The notes: generated from the letters alone by a model not told the origin. A stretch of DNA of 64,000 bases from JAITWN01 sp964437335 (GCA_964437335.1 CAYTGL010000001.1:162886-226885); one strand, 5' to 3'; shown: positions 50,655 to 60,380, numbered from the stretch's first letter. Made by a program: numbers and translations.

Positions 50655-51458
50655 TCAGCGCCAGGCCCTGGCGGGCTTTCCATCATATTTAATCCTGTTA
50701 CAACGCAGCGGAAGAAACAGACCTTCTCCCTTATCAGAGCTGTCGATATAACAGGGCAGGATGCCGGCAGTAAATGATGGGGTGAGGAATAAATAATATT
50801 CTCTCGGGCTCAAGCCCTGATCAGCAGCCATCGCAGCGCCAAGCGCCGCTGCATTCATTCTTATACGATATCGTGCGGCTAGTAACGCCTGTTCAATTTC
50901 AAAAGCCAACAGGAAAAATTCTTTCTTATCATAACCATATTTCATGGCTAGCTCGCGACCGGGTCTGATTCTTTCATCACCATTGACAATCGGTCTGCCA
51001 TAACCCGGGATACCACGATATTTCCTGATTTCTTCGGTAATTATCTCTGTAAGCGCTGCGCCAGCTTCGAGCATGGTCCTGGTTTTGATCAGGAATTCAA
51101 TCGCCCTGATATCCGGTCGGCGGCCATATATCGTTGCTTCGGACAAAGAAATTGCTGCGCTCAATGCTAATGTGCATGTACTACGCGCAGTTCCGGCTAT
51201 CGCCGCTACCCGATTGTTCCATATCCTGGGATCGGGGTAACTGTTGCCAAGCGACCATATTCCTTCGAATATTCGTATCTGATTTTCATCAAATCGTTTC
51301 CCGGTAATCCCGAAGAGAAAGAGCTCCATCCATCTCATATCACCAAGGTCGTTGAAAAGATCCTTTCCGCGGAAAACAACACGTTCTCCGCCAAATGACA
51401 AACCCATTTCGGTATGCCAATTATCCTCGTACTTAATAAGATCGATGGGTCCTTTCAT
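50655..51458 (-). CDS. Citrate-synthase-fold (citryl-CoA-lyase-like) protein B, catalytic residues apparently lost
   Basis: A 267-residue protein, the size of a short citryl-CoA lyase. By eye, GTARSTCTLALSAA, PGYGRPIVNGDERI (151-164) and RIRMNAAALGAAMAAD (198-213) align with the conserved core of citrate synthase/citryl-CoA lyase. Arg155 lies where the GHR/GHP histidine is expected. Ala203 or Ala204 lies at the catalytic Asp of the usual NVDG/NIDG, and Tyr111 lies near the HGGA histidine. It is eight bases downstream of the related gene A and probably forms a heteromer with it. The gene is AT-richer than the surrounding chromosome. No function is assigned. Confidence 0.7.
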   Translation of the reverse strand: MKGPIDLIKYEDNWHTEMGLSFGGERVVFRGKDLFNDLGDMRWMELFLFGITGKRFDENQIRIFEGIWSLGNSYPDPRIWNNRVAAIAGTARSTCTLALSAAISLSEATIYGRRPDIRAIEFLIKTRTMLEAGAALTEIITEEIRKYRGIPGYGRPIVNGDERIRPGRELAMKYGYDKKEFFLLAFEIEQALLAARYRIRMNAAALGAAMAADQGLSPREYYLFLTPSFTAGILPCYIDSSDKGEGLFLPLRCNRIKYDGKPARAWR

Positions 51459-51466
51459 GGGCGGAT

Positions 51467-52285
51467 TTACTTGGGGTCAGTCGCTTGATATGGACCAGGA
51501 TCATTTGTGAGTTGTATTGCGTTATGGAAAAAAGGAAACCGTCGAAATCCGAATTCATTTTGCTCTATGGCATGAACAGCCGCTCCGGGCAACCTTAGCA
51601 GAAGGAAGAGCATCTCTCCCTGGGCAGGGTTGAAATCAATATCGGAAAAAGCAGCGGCAGCAACGCCAGTCATCGCAAGAGGGCTATCCGCAATTTCTTC
51701 GAGTCCGCTTCGGTTGTCATTGAGCCATGCCAGCGAAGTTCCCGGGCTGATACCAGCAAGATGACTCAGTGTAAGCCTTATCGGTGTCGCACAACTGGCG
51801 CCGTGAGGATCAAATCCGGGCGTATGCTCCATATCTGGCCAGACATCGGCACGTTCCTGATGACGGGGTTCGAGGATTCGTTGACGCCAGGCATCGAACT
51901 CGGTGCCGCACTCCCGCCAGAGTTCCATTGCAAGAGCAACTTCCCGGGCGCCGCCCAACTGGCCTGCGCCGACGGCGAGAGCGGCCATCAGACAGGCTGC
52001 ATTATTCGAGCCGCCGACTCCACCATTCATCGCGGCCAGAACACTGTGGTCACGCGGTCCGGGATTGGCTATTGCAACGGCGAGATCTTCCAGCAGCTTT
52101 CGCTGTGATTCGGTTGGTCGCTCACCAACGAACAGTAAATAGAGATATTCGATCCATCCTGCTTTCCCCAGGATGTCACCATAAACGTCATAACCATGGC
52201 AATAACACGCGGCGGCAGCAAACGGGTTATCCGGTTCAGCTTCTTCACGCCAGATCCGGCTGCGAATGGTTTCCTTATCTTTCAT
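51467..52285 (-). CDS. Citrate-synthase-fold (citryl-CoA-lyase-like) protein A, catalytic residues apparently lost
   Basis: A 272-residue protein. GDILGKAGWIEYLYLLFVGERP, then AAMNGGVGGSNNAACLMAAL and GEMLFLLLRLPGAAVHAIEQ follow the citryl-CoA lyase pattern closely. At the expected catalytic places the sequence reads QLGGA (109-113, Leu for His), PGFDPHG (156-162, altered GHR region) and AMTG (204-207, Thr206 for Asp). RRFPFF near the C-terminus is also family-like. It is downstream of the TPP enzyme (57 bases) and upstream of protein B (eight bases). No good ribosome-binding site precedes the ATG. Confidence 0.72.
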   Translation of the reverse strand: MKDKETIRSRIWREEAEPDNPFAAAACYCHGYDVYGDILGKAGWIEYLYLLFVGERPTESQRKLLEDLAVAIANPGPRDHSVLAAMNGGVGGSNNAACLMAALAVGAGQLGGAREVALAMELWRECGTEFDAWRQRILEPRHQERADVWPDMEHTPGFDPHGASCATPIRLTLSHLAGISPGTSLAWLNDNRSGLEEIADSPLAMTGVAAAAFSDIDFNPAQGEMLFLLLRLPGAAVHAIEQNEFGFRRFPFFHNAIQLTNDPGPYQATDPK

Positions 52286-52342
52286 GATGGAGGATAAATG
52301 ACAGCGACTGGCCTGGTGATAATAATATAAAAACTGAAGTGG

Positions 52343-54265
52343 TTAAATCAGCAACGTCGTAGTCAGCATCTGCATTCGCTCGCTCAACGGAGGCACTTCC
52401 TCATCATCGACATGAACGTCGATCAGCGCGGGCGCCTGGCGCCGGCACAGATGCGCGATGTCGATGTCGTTGAAGTCGGCCGGCGAGCGGACCGACCAGG
52501 CCTCGACGCCCATGGCGCGGGCCATTGCGGCATAATCGACCGGAGGGAGTTCGTAGCCTACCACTTCGGCATGCGCGAGCTTCTGGCCATGCTTGACGGT
52601 GCCGAGAATCTGGTCGTTGAGTATTATGAAAATGACCTTGAGCCGATGCTGGATTGCGACCGTCAGTTCCTGTCCGCTCATCAGATAGCTCCCGTCGCCG
52701 ACGATGCAGACCACCGGCGCGCGCGGATTGCCGATCGCAGTGCCGATGGCTCCGCCAATTGACCATCCCATCGAGGCGAAGCCCATGCTGGTGCGGAAAT
52801 AATCTAGCGGTCGCGATCCCGTTTCCTGTTTCGGATGCCAGGGATGCAGGTAGTGGATGCCCCACAGGAAACTGTTGCCGATATCGGCCAGGTAGCGCGT
52901 GTCGGGTGGAAACAGGCGCGACAGCTCGTACATCAGGCGCTGGGGTTTCACCGGGGCGGCATCGCTGTGATAGCCGGCTTCATCGGCCAGTGAAAAGCGG
53001 CGACTGAAAAGCGGCATCCCGTTACCGGCCCGGCGCTCGGTGCGGCGTCGGTCGGTGTCGATATCACCGTCAGAGGACACGTACCCCCGCCGGTCGCGGC
53101 TGCGGCGATCGAACGGAACGACATTCGGATAGCAGGATAATCTCTGGTTACCCATGTCCCACGGCGGCCGGCGGCCGGCGCCGCTGTCTGTCAATTCCTT
53201 CAGCAGATCCTTGAACAGGGTCTCGATATCGCCGCAGATGTGCAGGTCGGCATGCTGTGAGCGAATGAAATGCCGTGCAAGGTTGTCAATGTGCACCAGC
53301 TTTCCATCGAGCTTGCCGGAATGCAGCCATCCCTGAGTCGCCTGTTCGTCGAGGCTGGAACCGACGATCAATGCCAGGTTGGTGGACGGATGCAGCAGTC
53401 GCTCACTCGCGCTCCTGTGGCCGGCGAGACCGCAGACGCCGCGATAGTGCGGATGATAGGAATCGATCAGTCCCTTCGCCTGCGGCGTCGTCACGATGAT
53501 GGCGCCGCAGCTCTCGGCGAACTGGAGGATACCGGGCATCGCATCGCGACAGCCCTCGCCGACCACGATGACGATCTGGCCCGCGGTCTGTATCCGCCGG
53601 GCGAGCAGCATGATTCGTTCGTGATCGGTGGTGCGGGGCTTGCGCACCAGCGAGGCGATATTGACCGGCCGGCCGGACACCTCGAGCGGCGATCTCAGCA
53701 GGTCGAGCGGAATGCTCAGATGTACCGGGCCGCGGTTCTGAAACGCCAGCGTGATCGCCGATATCAGCTTGCGCTCGAGCTGCTTCAGATGCGAGACCAG
53801 CGTGTTGTAATGGGTGCAGTGTCGCAGCATCGCAACCGTGTCGACCGCGGTGCATGAGGATTCCTGCACCGCGCCGTTGCCGAAGGTGTCGATCGGCGTC
53901 TGCGCGGTGATGACCAGCATCGGTGTGTTGTCCTGATAGGCGCTGGCGACGCCGGTGATCAGATTGGTCGCACCGGGACCGGTAGTCGCGCAACAGACAC
54001 CGAGCCTGCCGGTCTCGCGCGCATAGCCGTCGGCCATGAAGGCTGCGCCGGATTCATGACGCGCAACGACCGGGACGATGCGGCCGCGGCGTTCGCTACG
54101 GGCTAGGGCATTGTAGAGGGGTTCGATTGCGCCGCCGGGGACACCGAAAACATATTCGACGCCAATCTGTTCGAGATGGCGGATGATGAGATCGGAGGCT
54201 TCGGGAAACAGGCCAGGCAGTGCTTCGGCGAAGGTTTGCTCTATATCGTCGAGAGACTTCGTCAT
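52343..54265 (-). CDS. Thiamine-diphosphate enzyme of the acetolactate synthase superfamily
   Basis: A 640-residue enzyme, longer than acetolactate synthase (about 570). The N-terminal domain has FGVPGGAIEPLYNAL and the cofactor-activating Glu71 (RHESGAAFMADGYA). The TPP/Mg motif starts GDGSYLMSGQ (523-532) and ends at Asn550. Between the middle and C-terminal domains is an unusual Arg/Asp-rich insert (about residues 390-420, with RRSRDRRG and DTDRRRTERRAG). No acetolactate synthase small subunit gene is near. It heads an operon with two citrate-synthase-fold genes, so a reaction joining a 2-oxoacid-derived unit and an acyl-CoA is conceivable. The substrate is unknown. Confidence 0.82.
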   Translation of the reverse strand: MTKSLDDIEQTFAEALPGLFPEASDLIIRHLEQIGVEYVFGVPGGAIEPLYNALARSERRGRIVPVVARHESGAAFMADGYARETGRLGVCCATTGPGATNLITGVASAYQDNTPMLVITAQTPIDTFGNGAVQESSCTAVDTVAMLRHCTHYNTLVSHLKQLERKLISAITLAFQNRGPVHLSIPLDLLRSPLEVSGRPVNIASLVRKPRTTDHERIMLLARRIQTAGQIVIVVGEGCRDAMPGILQFAESCGAIIVTTPQAKGLIDSYHPHYRGVCGLAGHRSASERLLHPSTNLALIVGSSLDEQATQGWLHSGKLDGKLVHIDNLARHFIRSQHADLHICGDIETLFKDLLKELTDSGAGRRPPWDMGNQRLSCYPNVVPFDRRSRDRRGYVSSDGDIDTDRRRTERRAGNGMPLFSRRFSLADEAGYHSDAAPVKPQRLMYELSRLFPPDTRYLADIGNSFLWGIHYLHPWHPKQETGSRPLDYFRTSMGFASMGWSIGGAIGTAIGNPRAPVVCIVGDGSYLMSGQELTVAIQHRLKVIFIILNDQILGTVKHGQKLAHAEVVGYELPPVDYAAMARAMGVEAWSVRSPADFNDIDIAHLCRRQAPALIDVHVDDEEVPPLSERMQMLTTTLLI

Positions 54266-54358
54266 AAAGTCTGTCCTGTGATTATTCTTCGGGCCTTGCG
54301 TTTGTTATTTGCAGAACAAGGTCAACATTAATGCTTCAACAATTGAATTGCAAGAATA

Positions 54359-55740
54359 TTACGATGCGGGAATCTTTGGCTGTCGAATCATTGACGTTGT
54401 CGTGACGCGATCTGATCGCGCATCGAAGCATGCGAAGAGGTCATGATCGTCGCTGCCAGTGATCCCGATCTCGATCAGATCTCCGGTCTTTAAGTTCGAG
54501 GCGCGATCGATATGGACGACGCCATCAATCCCGGGCGCATCCGCATGACTGCGACCACTGGCGCGATCGCCATCGGTGTCGTCGATCAGCACTTCGATCC
54601 GCCGTCCTATGAAGCGCTCGATTCGCGCCCTGCTGATTCCGGCCTGCACGCTCATGAAGCGTTCGAGCCGCTGCTGCCTGATCTCGTCGGGTACCTGTCC
54701 GGGTAGCGCATTGGCGGCGGCCCCGTCGACCGGGGAGTAGGCGAAACAGCCGACGCGGTCGAGCCGGGCCTCGTGCAGGAATTCGAGCAGGCGCTCGAAA
54801 TCGTCGTCGGTCTCGCCGGGAAAGCCAACGATGAAGGTGCTGCGCAGCGTGAGGTCCGGACAGATTGCGCGCCAGCGCGCGATGCGTTCGAGGACGTTTT
54901 CGGCGCTGGCCGGCCGCTTCATCGCCTTCAGGATGCGCGCGCTCGCATGCTGAAACGGGACATCGAGATAAGGGAGGATCCTGCCTTCCGCCATCAGCGG
55001 AATGACCTCGTCGACATGCGGATACGGATAGACATAGTGCAACCGGATCCAGATGCCGAGTTCGCCGAGCGCCTGCGCCAGTTCGAGAAAGCGGGTGCGC
55101 AGCGGACGGCCTTTCCAGAAACCTGTTCGATAACGCAGATCGAGGCCATAGGCGCTGGTGTCCTGTGAGATCACCAGCAGTTCGCGGACGCCGGCTGCGG
55201 CGAGGCTCTCGGCCTCCTGCATGACCTCACCGATCGGCCGGCTGGCCAGGTCGCCGCGCAACGACGGAATGATACAGAAGGTGCAACGGTGGTTGCAGCC
55301 CTCGCTGATCTTCAGGTAGGCATAGTGGCGTGGCGTCAGCTTGAGGCCATGCGCCGGGATCAGGCTCGTCAGCGGATCGTGCCGTGCCGGCAGGTGATCG
55401 TGGACCGCGGCCATGACCTCATCGAGCGCGTGTGGTCCGGTGACGGCGAGAACCGCCGGGTGGGTCTGGCGGACGATGTCGCCCTTGGCGCCGAGACAGC
55501 CGGTCACGATGACCTTGCCGTTCTCGGCGAGCGCCTCGCCAATCGCATCGAGCGACTCGTCGATGGCGTCATCGATGAAGCCGCAGGTGTTGACNNNNNN
55601 NNNNCAAGATCGGCCTCGTCGTAACCGGCGCTGATGCCATAACCCTCGGCGCGCAGCCGGGTGATGATGCGTTCGGAATCGACCAGTGCCTTGGGGCAGC
55701 CGAGACTGACGAAGCCGATTTTAGGTAGCTCTGCTTTCAC
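54359..55740 (-). CDS. rimO: Ribosomal protein S12 methylthiotransferase RimO, split by an assembly gap
   Basis: A radical-SAM enzyme that adds a methylthio group to Asp of S12. The N-terminal part (PKIGFVSLGCPKALVDSERI) binds the auxiliary cluster, CGFIDD and TGCLGAKG supply further cysteines, ISEGCNHRCTFCIIPSLRG is the radical-SAM CxxxCxxC motif, and a TRAM domain ends the protein. The start is GTG at 55738-55740. Ten Ns at 55595-55604 shift the frame between DEADL and VNTCGF. A real gap of five bases, coding the usual two hydrophobic residues, would restore it. The gene itself is thus probably intact. Confidence 0.92.
55595..55604. other. Scaffold gap (10 N) inside rimO
   Basis: Ten Ns of the same size as the first gap. 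The flanking codons, CTTG on one side and GTCAAC on the other, need a length of 2 modulo 3, most simply five bases, to keep rimO in frame. The apparent frameshift is therefore an artefact. Confidence 0.9.
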
Positions 55741-55750
55741 TGATTGCCTG

Positions 55751-56917
55751 TCAATAACCGACCAATTCCACGTAACCCCGCCCGTTGATTGCATACCCGT
55801 CCCGCGAGCCATCGATATCGACGGCGCCTTCCCAGTACGGGATCGATACGTCGAGTTCCTGGTTCGCGAGTATCGGCTTGATCTCGACCGTAAGATCCTG
55901 CGCGGGGAGGCGCAGGCGCCATCGCGACGGATATCGTGCGCCGCGCGAACTGCGCCAGGTATCCAGTACTTCCAGGATCACCGCGTCTTGAGTCAGCGTT
56001 GTCGCGTTGCCCGCGGGGTCGGTCAATGTGCCGCTGCTGAAAGGGTCGATCGAGCCGTCGCTGCGCCGCAACTGGTAGAACATCAAATCGCTGCCGTCAT
56101 CGAGTTGCAGCGCAAACCAGTCCCACCCTGCCTGATCAGCGGCAAGCGCGCTGGTGCTCCATTCCCGGTCGAGCCAGGAATTGCCGCGCACGGCATGCGT
56201 TTCGTTGCCGATGCGCAGTATACCATGGGTATCCAGGCGGGTAAGGGCATAGTAATAGGAGGCATTGCCCTCGACGGCGCTCTTCCGGCTGAGCCCCTGG
56301 TCGCCATTGAGGACGACCGGCTTCAGCGTCTGCATCTCGAGTTCGAACGACACCGGATCTTCTGCGGCCCGCAGGCGCCAGATACCGGTTGCCTGATCCA
56401 TTTCGAGGGACCAGTCCTCGAGCCAGACCCGCAGCGGATCGCTTTGCGCGCTGGCGAGCCCCGCAGCGCCGCGCGCGAAGCGCTCGAAAAAGTGAAAGTC
56501 CCGGTTGACGGGATCGGTCACCGCGAAGTGCGCCATGTAGGCCTGGGTGGTTCCCCAGGCGGATCCCCGGGCGATGGTGTCCGGATGCAACGCCGCGCGG
56601 AAGATCACCCATTGATAACCGAAGCGCCTGCCATCCGCTGTCTCGAGATTGCCGGTGAAATACCACCATTCGCTGCGAAATTCCGGGTGTGGGCCGTGAT
56701 CACGGGGAAAGACGAACGCTCGCGGCTCGATCGCCCGAGCGTAGGCGGAGACATCGGGGTCGTCTCTCATGCCGGCGCCAAGAACTCCGGGCAGGCTGAT
56801 CGACCCTTTCGTCGTTTCCGGTGACGGGTCGTTGATCATGCGCGCCGGGATGATGATCAGCGCGGCGATGATCGCTATGACTGATGCGACAAGCAAGAAT
56901 TTGAGCAGGAGTTGCAT
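55751..56917 (-). CDS. AttH/CrtC-like lipocalin-type secreted protein
   Basis: A 388-residue protein with an N-terminal membrane anchor (LLKFLLVASVIAIIAALIII). The AttH/carotenoid-hydratase-like beta domain includes HPEFRSEWWYFTGNLETADGR, WLDREWSTSALAADQAGWDWF and ILEVLDTWRSSRGARYPSRW. It is downstream of, and two bases from, an FtsX-type permease gene, as attH is in attEFGH clusters. A lipid-like ligand is inferred from the lipocalin fold. It is probably anchored in the periplasm. Confidence 0.85.
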   Translation of the reverse strand: MQLLLKFLLVASVIAIIAALIIIPARMINDPSPETTKGSISLPGVLGAGMRDDPDVSAYARAIEPRAFVFPRDHGPHPEFRSEWWYFTGNLETADGRRFGYQWVIFRAALHPDTIARGSAWGTTQAYMAHFAVTDPVNRDFHFFERFARGAAGLASAQSDPLRVWLEDWSLEMDQATGIWRLRAAEDPVSFELEMQTLKPVVLNGDQGLSRKSAVEGNASYYYALTRLDTHGILRIGNETHAVRGNSWLDREWSTSALAADQAGWDWFALQLDDGSDLMFYQLRRSDGSIDPFSSGTLTDPAGNATTLTQDAVILEVLDTWRSSRGARYPSRWRLRLPAQDLTVEIKPILANQELDVSIPYWEGAVDIDGSRDGYAINGRGYVELVGY

Positions 56918-56918
56918 A

Positions 56919-59450
56919 TCAGCCCTCGCGCAGCGCGGCTGCGGGTGATGTCCGGCTCATCTTCCACGCCGGATACAGGCCGGCAATCACGGCGGCCAGC
57001 ACCGCCGTCATCAGGCCGCTGATCAGCACCTCGGGCGAGACCAGTGTCTGCATCGTCCAGCCGAACGCGCGCTCGTTGATGACGTGAATCAGCAGCACGC
57101 CAAGCAGCAATCCCGTCGGGATCGCGATCAGTCCGGCGATCAGGCCCATCAGGCCGGTCTGCAGCATGACCATGCCATAGACCTGCCCTGGTGTGAAGCC
57201 GATCGCTCGCAGCACACCGGTCTCGACAACCCGCTCGAGTTGCAGGGCCATCAGCGCGCTGAGGATGCCGATCACCGCGACGCCGATCGCGAGCGAGCGC
57301 AGCACCTCGGTGATCGTGAAGGTGCGATCGAAGATCGCCATCGACAATTCGCGTAATTCCCGGTTCGAGCGCAGGTTGATGGCCTGCGCAGGACCGGCGG
57401 AGGCGATCACCGTGCGCACCGATTGCAGCGCATCTTCGATTGCAACACCGCGTGCGAGATAGAGCCCGAGGCCGCCGATGTCCGGGTCGTCGAAGTAGCG
57501 CAAGTAGAGGTTGCGCGGCATCAGGACTTCACCCTGTCCGGAACTGTAATCATAATAGATGCCGGCAATCGGGAACGAGCGCGGGCCGTCGCGGGCGCGC
57601 AGGTTGATTGTGTCACCGGGTCCGAGGTCGCGATGCCAGGCCATCGGCTCAGAGATCAGCACCGCCTCGCCGCGTTGAAATGCGGGCCAGACCGCATTCG
57701 GTTGCGCGTCTTTCAACGGATAGCGCGGGACGAGTCCCGGCGACAGGCCGAGCACGAACACGTCGGTGTAGCCTTCCATGGTCTCGATACTGACGCTGCG
57801 CCCGGTCGAGTGGGATTCGACGGCCGGCAGTGCGAGGATCCGGTCGATCAGATCCGGGTCCAGCGTGGCGTGGGTGCGGCGCGAGCCGAGGCCGGGGACC
57901 GACACATAGATATCGGCCTGTAGCGAGGTTTCGAGCCATTCCGCGACGGTGATGCGAAAGCTGTCGATCATCTGCCCGATGCCGATCGTGGTGGCCACTG
58001 CAAGCATCAGCGCGGCGAGCGCGACGCCGGTACGGCTCAGTGCATCTGTGATGCCGCGTATCGCATGGCGCAACGAGATACCGAACGGGGCGAACAGTTT
58101 GCCGATGCCGCAGACCAGGCCGCTTGCAAATATCGGTGTCAGGAAGGTCATGCCAAGTATGATCAGGAACAGACCGGTGAATCCGGCAACCAGCGAATGT
58201 CCTGAGACGACGAGCAGCAACAGCGCCGATGCGATCGCGAACACGCCGGCGAGCGCGAGCCGAGGCATCAGCCAATGGCTTTTCGCCTCCAGAGTCGAGC
58301 GATTCAGCGCGGCGCGGGGCGATGTCAGTGCGGCCTCGAATGCCGGCGTAAACGCCGCAACCAGCGTCGCGCCGAGGCCGAGCAGCGCGGCGATCAGGAA
58401 TGTGGCCGGGCCCAATTGCAGCGTGGTCACGGTCATGACGAAGTACAGGTCGTTGATGGTCCGGGTCACCAGCGACAGCAGCAACTGTCCGAGGATCACG
58501 CCGGCGATGAGCCCGATCAGCGTGCCGGCGCTGCCGATCACCAGCGCCTCGGTCAGCACGGTTGCCAGCACTTCGCGGCGCGTCACGCCGATCAGGCGCT
58601 GGTTCGCGATCAGGCCGCGGCGTTGCACGACGGCGAAGGCCATCGTGTTGTAGATCAGGAACATCCCGACGAGCAGAGCGAGCAGACTCATTGCAGTCAG
58701 GTTGGTATGGAAGGCTCGGCTCATCTCGGACAGCGAGCGGGTGCGCGCCTCGGCCGGGACGATCTCCGCAACCGCCGGCAGCCGGGCTTCTATTTGAGCG
58801 CGCAGCTCATCGCCTTCAAGGCCGTCCGGGATCTTCAGATCGATCCAGCCGAGGCGCCCGGTCGTGCCGGTGATTTCCTGCGCGGTCGCGATGTCGGTGA
58901 TCAGCAGACCCTCGATCGCCGCGGCGTTATTGCCGGCCTCGATGACGCCGATGATCCGCAATGTATGGACGCGTGCGCCGAGGCGCAGTTCGAGAAGGTC
59001 GCCGCGGCCGATCGAGAGTCGCTGTGCCGTCGGAGCTGCGAGCATCGCGGTATTCGGTAACGCGATCAGGTCGCTGATATTATCGCCCCGGGGTGAGTCG
59101 AGAGTGTCGCGAAACCGTCGTTCGGCGAGCGGATCGACACCGAGCAGGCGCAGGGTCTCGCCGCCGGCGACGCCATGGGCCTCGATCATCGGCGCCGTGG
59201 CGCGGATGCCGGAGAGTCGCAGTTTGGTGTAGATCCGTTCATCGAGTCCTCCGGGGCCGCCGACGATCTGGTGCGTCGCGGCGCCGGCGATGCTGTCCAT
59301 CGACAGCGCGAATGCACGCTTGGCGCTGCTGTTGGCAATGTCGACCGCGGTGATGACAGCGACGCCGAGCGCGATGCCGGTGACCGCCAACAGTAATTGC
59401 CAGGGATGACGCATGAAGTAACGCTGTGAGGAACGCAACAGCAGGATCAC
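56919..59450 (-). CDS. FtsX-family ABC permease (AttFG-like, two-domain)
   Basis: An 843-residue inner-membrane protein with about eight to ten hydrophobic helices and two FtsX domains (about 255-380 and 720-840), each preceded by an extracytoplasmic MacB-like domain. LRHAIRGITDALSRTGVALAAL and IGFTPGQVYGMVMLQTGLMG are typical. Such permeases use ATP to move lipophilic substrates or lipoproteins from the membrane. The ATG overlaps the ATPase gene by four bases; the lipocalin gene follows. Confidence 0.88.
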   Translation of the reverse strand: MILLLRSSQRYFMRHPWQLLLAVTGIALGVAVITAVDIANSSAKRAFALSMDSIAGAATHQIVGGPGGLDERIYTKLRLSGIRATAPMIEAHGVAGGETLRLLGVDPLAERRFRDTLDSPRGDNISDLIALPNTAMLAAPTAQRLSIGRGDLLELRLGARVHTLRIIGVIEAGNNAAAIEGLLITDIATAQEITGTTGRLGWIDLKIPDGLEGDELRAQIEARLPAVAEIVPAEARTRSLSEMSRAFHTNLTAMSLLALLVGMFLIYNTMAFAVVQRRGLIANQRLIGVTRREVLATVLTEALVIGSAGTLIGLIAGVILGQLLLSLVTRTINDLYFVMTVTTLQLGPATFLIAALLGLGATLVAAFTPAFEAALTSPRAALNRSTLEAKSHWLMPRLALAGVFAIASALLLLVVSGHSLVAGFTGLFLIILGMTFLTPIFASGLVCGIGKLFAPFGISLRHAIRGITDALSRTGVALAALMLAVATTIGIGQMIDSFRITVAEWLETSLQADIYVSVPGLGSRRTHATLDPDLIDRILALPAVESHSTGRSVSIETMEGYTDVFVLGLSPGLVPRYPLKDAQPNAVWPAFQRGEAVLISEPMAWHRDLGPGDTINLRARDGPRSFPIAGIYYDYSSGQGEVLMPRNLYLRYFDDPDIGGLGLYLARGVAIEDALQSVRTVIASAGPAQAINLRSNRELRELSMAIFDRTFTITEVLRSLAIGVAVIGILSALMALQLERVVETGVLRAIGFTPGQVYGMVMLQTGLMGLIAGLIAIPTGLLLGVLLIHVINERAFGWTMQTLVSPEVLISGLMTAVLAAVIAGLYPAWKMSRTSPAAALREG

Positions 59451-60145
59451 CAGCCGGCTCCGGCATTTCCCTGTGAAAGCCTGCCGTCAGCGAGCACCAT
59501 GATGCGGTCGGTACTCGCGGCGACCTCACGGGCGTGGGTGACGATCAGCAGCATGCCGCCGTTGCGTCGTGCCAGCCGGATCAGCAGGTCGAGGATTCGT
59601 CGACCGGTATCCTCGTCGAGATTGCCGGTTGGTTCGTCGGCGAGCACGAGGCCGGGTTCATGGACCAGCGCACGGGCGATCGCAACGCGTTGCTGCTCGC
59701 CGCCCGACAGGCGATCGGGAAAGTCGCCGGCCCGGTCCGCGAGACCGATCTCGTCGAGCAGGGCATGGGCCCGGTCGTGTTTACGCCGGTTCAGTTCGAG
59801 TGGTAACAGCAGGTTTTCGAGAACGGTCAGGGTCGGCAGCAGGTTGAAGAACTGGTAGACGAAACCGATATGGCGGCGGCGGAACAGGGTGCGGTCACGC
59901 TCGCTCATGCGCGTCAGGTCCAGGCCGTTGATGAAGACCTGGCCGGTCGTTGGCAGGTCGATGCCGCTGATCAGGTTAAGCAGCGTAGACTTGCCGGAGC
60001 CGCTGCGTCCGACCAGCGCGATGCATTCGCCGGCGCTGACCTCGAGGTCGAGAGCGTGCAGGACTTCGCGCCTGCGGTCGCCTTCAGCGTAGGCCTGACT
60101 CAGGTTCCGGACCGACAGGGAGGGGACGGGTGACGGAGCGGTCAT
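59447..60145 (-). CDS. ABC transporter ATPase (LolD/AttE-like)
   Basis: A 232-residue ATPase with Walker A GRSGSGKSTLLN, Q-loop FVYQFFNLLP, signature LSGGEQQRVAIARAL, Walker B VLADEPTGNLD and switch VTHARE. It belongs to the MacB/LolD class that energises FtsX-type permeases, here the next gene (overlap of four bases). With the lipocalin-like protein it forms a three-gene export or lipid-handling module. It lies 21 bases below a small unknown gene. Confidence 0.93.
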   Translation of the reverse strand: MTAPSPVPSLSVRNLSQAYAEGDRRREVLHALDLEVSAGECIALVGRSGSGKSTLLNLISGIDLPTTGQVFINGLDLTRMSERDRTLFRRRHIGFVYQFFNLLPTLTVLENLLLPLELNRRKHDRAHALLDEIGLADRAGDFPDRLSGGEQQRVAIARALVHEPGLVLADEPTGNLDEDTGRRILDLLIRLARRNGGMLLIVTHAREVAASTDRIMVLADGRLSQGNAGAGW

Positions 60146-60166
60146 TTCGACGTCAGCCCGCGCGTC

Positions 60167-60376
60167 TCAGGCGTCGCGTTCTACCCTGGTCAGTATCTGG
60201 CCGGGATCCTCGTCGCGCCGGTAGTACGGTGGACGCGCCTGCATCTCGCGCCAGGCCTTGTCGCGCTCTTCCGCGGTCTCGTACCAGCGATAACCTTCCC
60301 AGTCGGGCCCGAGCAGATGGGGCGAGGCCATCGCGTCGTCGGGCGGCAGCGTGATGCGGATGCCGTATTGCTTCAT
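60167..60376 (-). CDS. Small unknown protein between mrpG and the ABC module
   Basis: A 69-residue hydrophilic protein: MKQYGIRITLPPDDAMASPHL, then GYRWYETAEERDKAWREMQ and YYRRDEDPGQILTRVERDA. It has no membrane segment or cysteine. The aromatic and charged middle suggests a small folded domain. It is four bases below mrpG and 21 above the ATPase gene, all in one direction, so it belongs to one of those operons. I do not recognise a named family. Confidence 0.65.
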   Translation of the reverse strand: MKQYGIRITLPPDDAMASPHLLGPDWEGYRWYETAEERDKAWREMQARPPYYRRDEDPGQILTRVERDA

Positions 60377-60380
60377 GGGT

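Noticed and set aside
55661..56824. 387-codon plus-strand frame opposite the AttH-like gene
   Set aside because: It is an antisense shadow; the minus strand carries the recognised beta-domain motifs and fits the operon.
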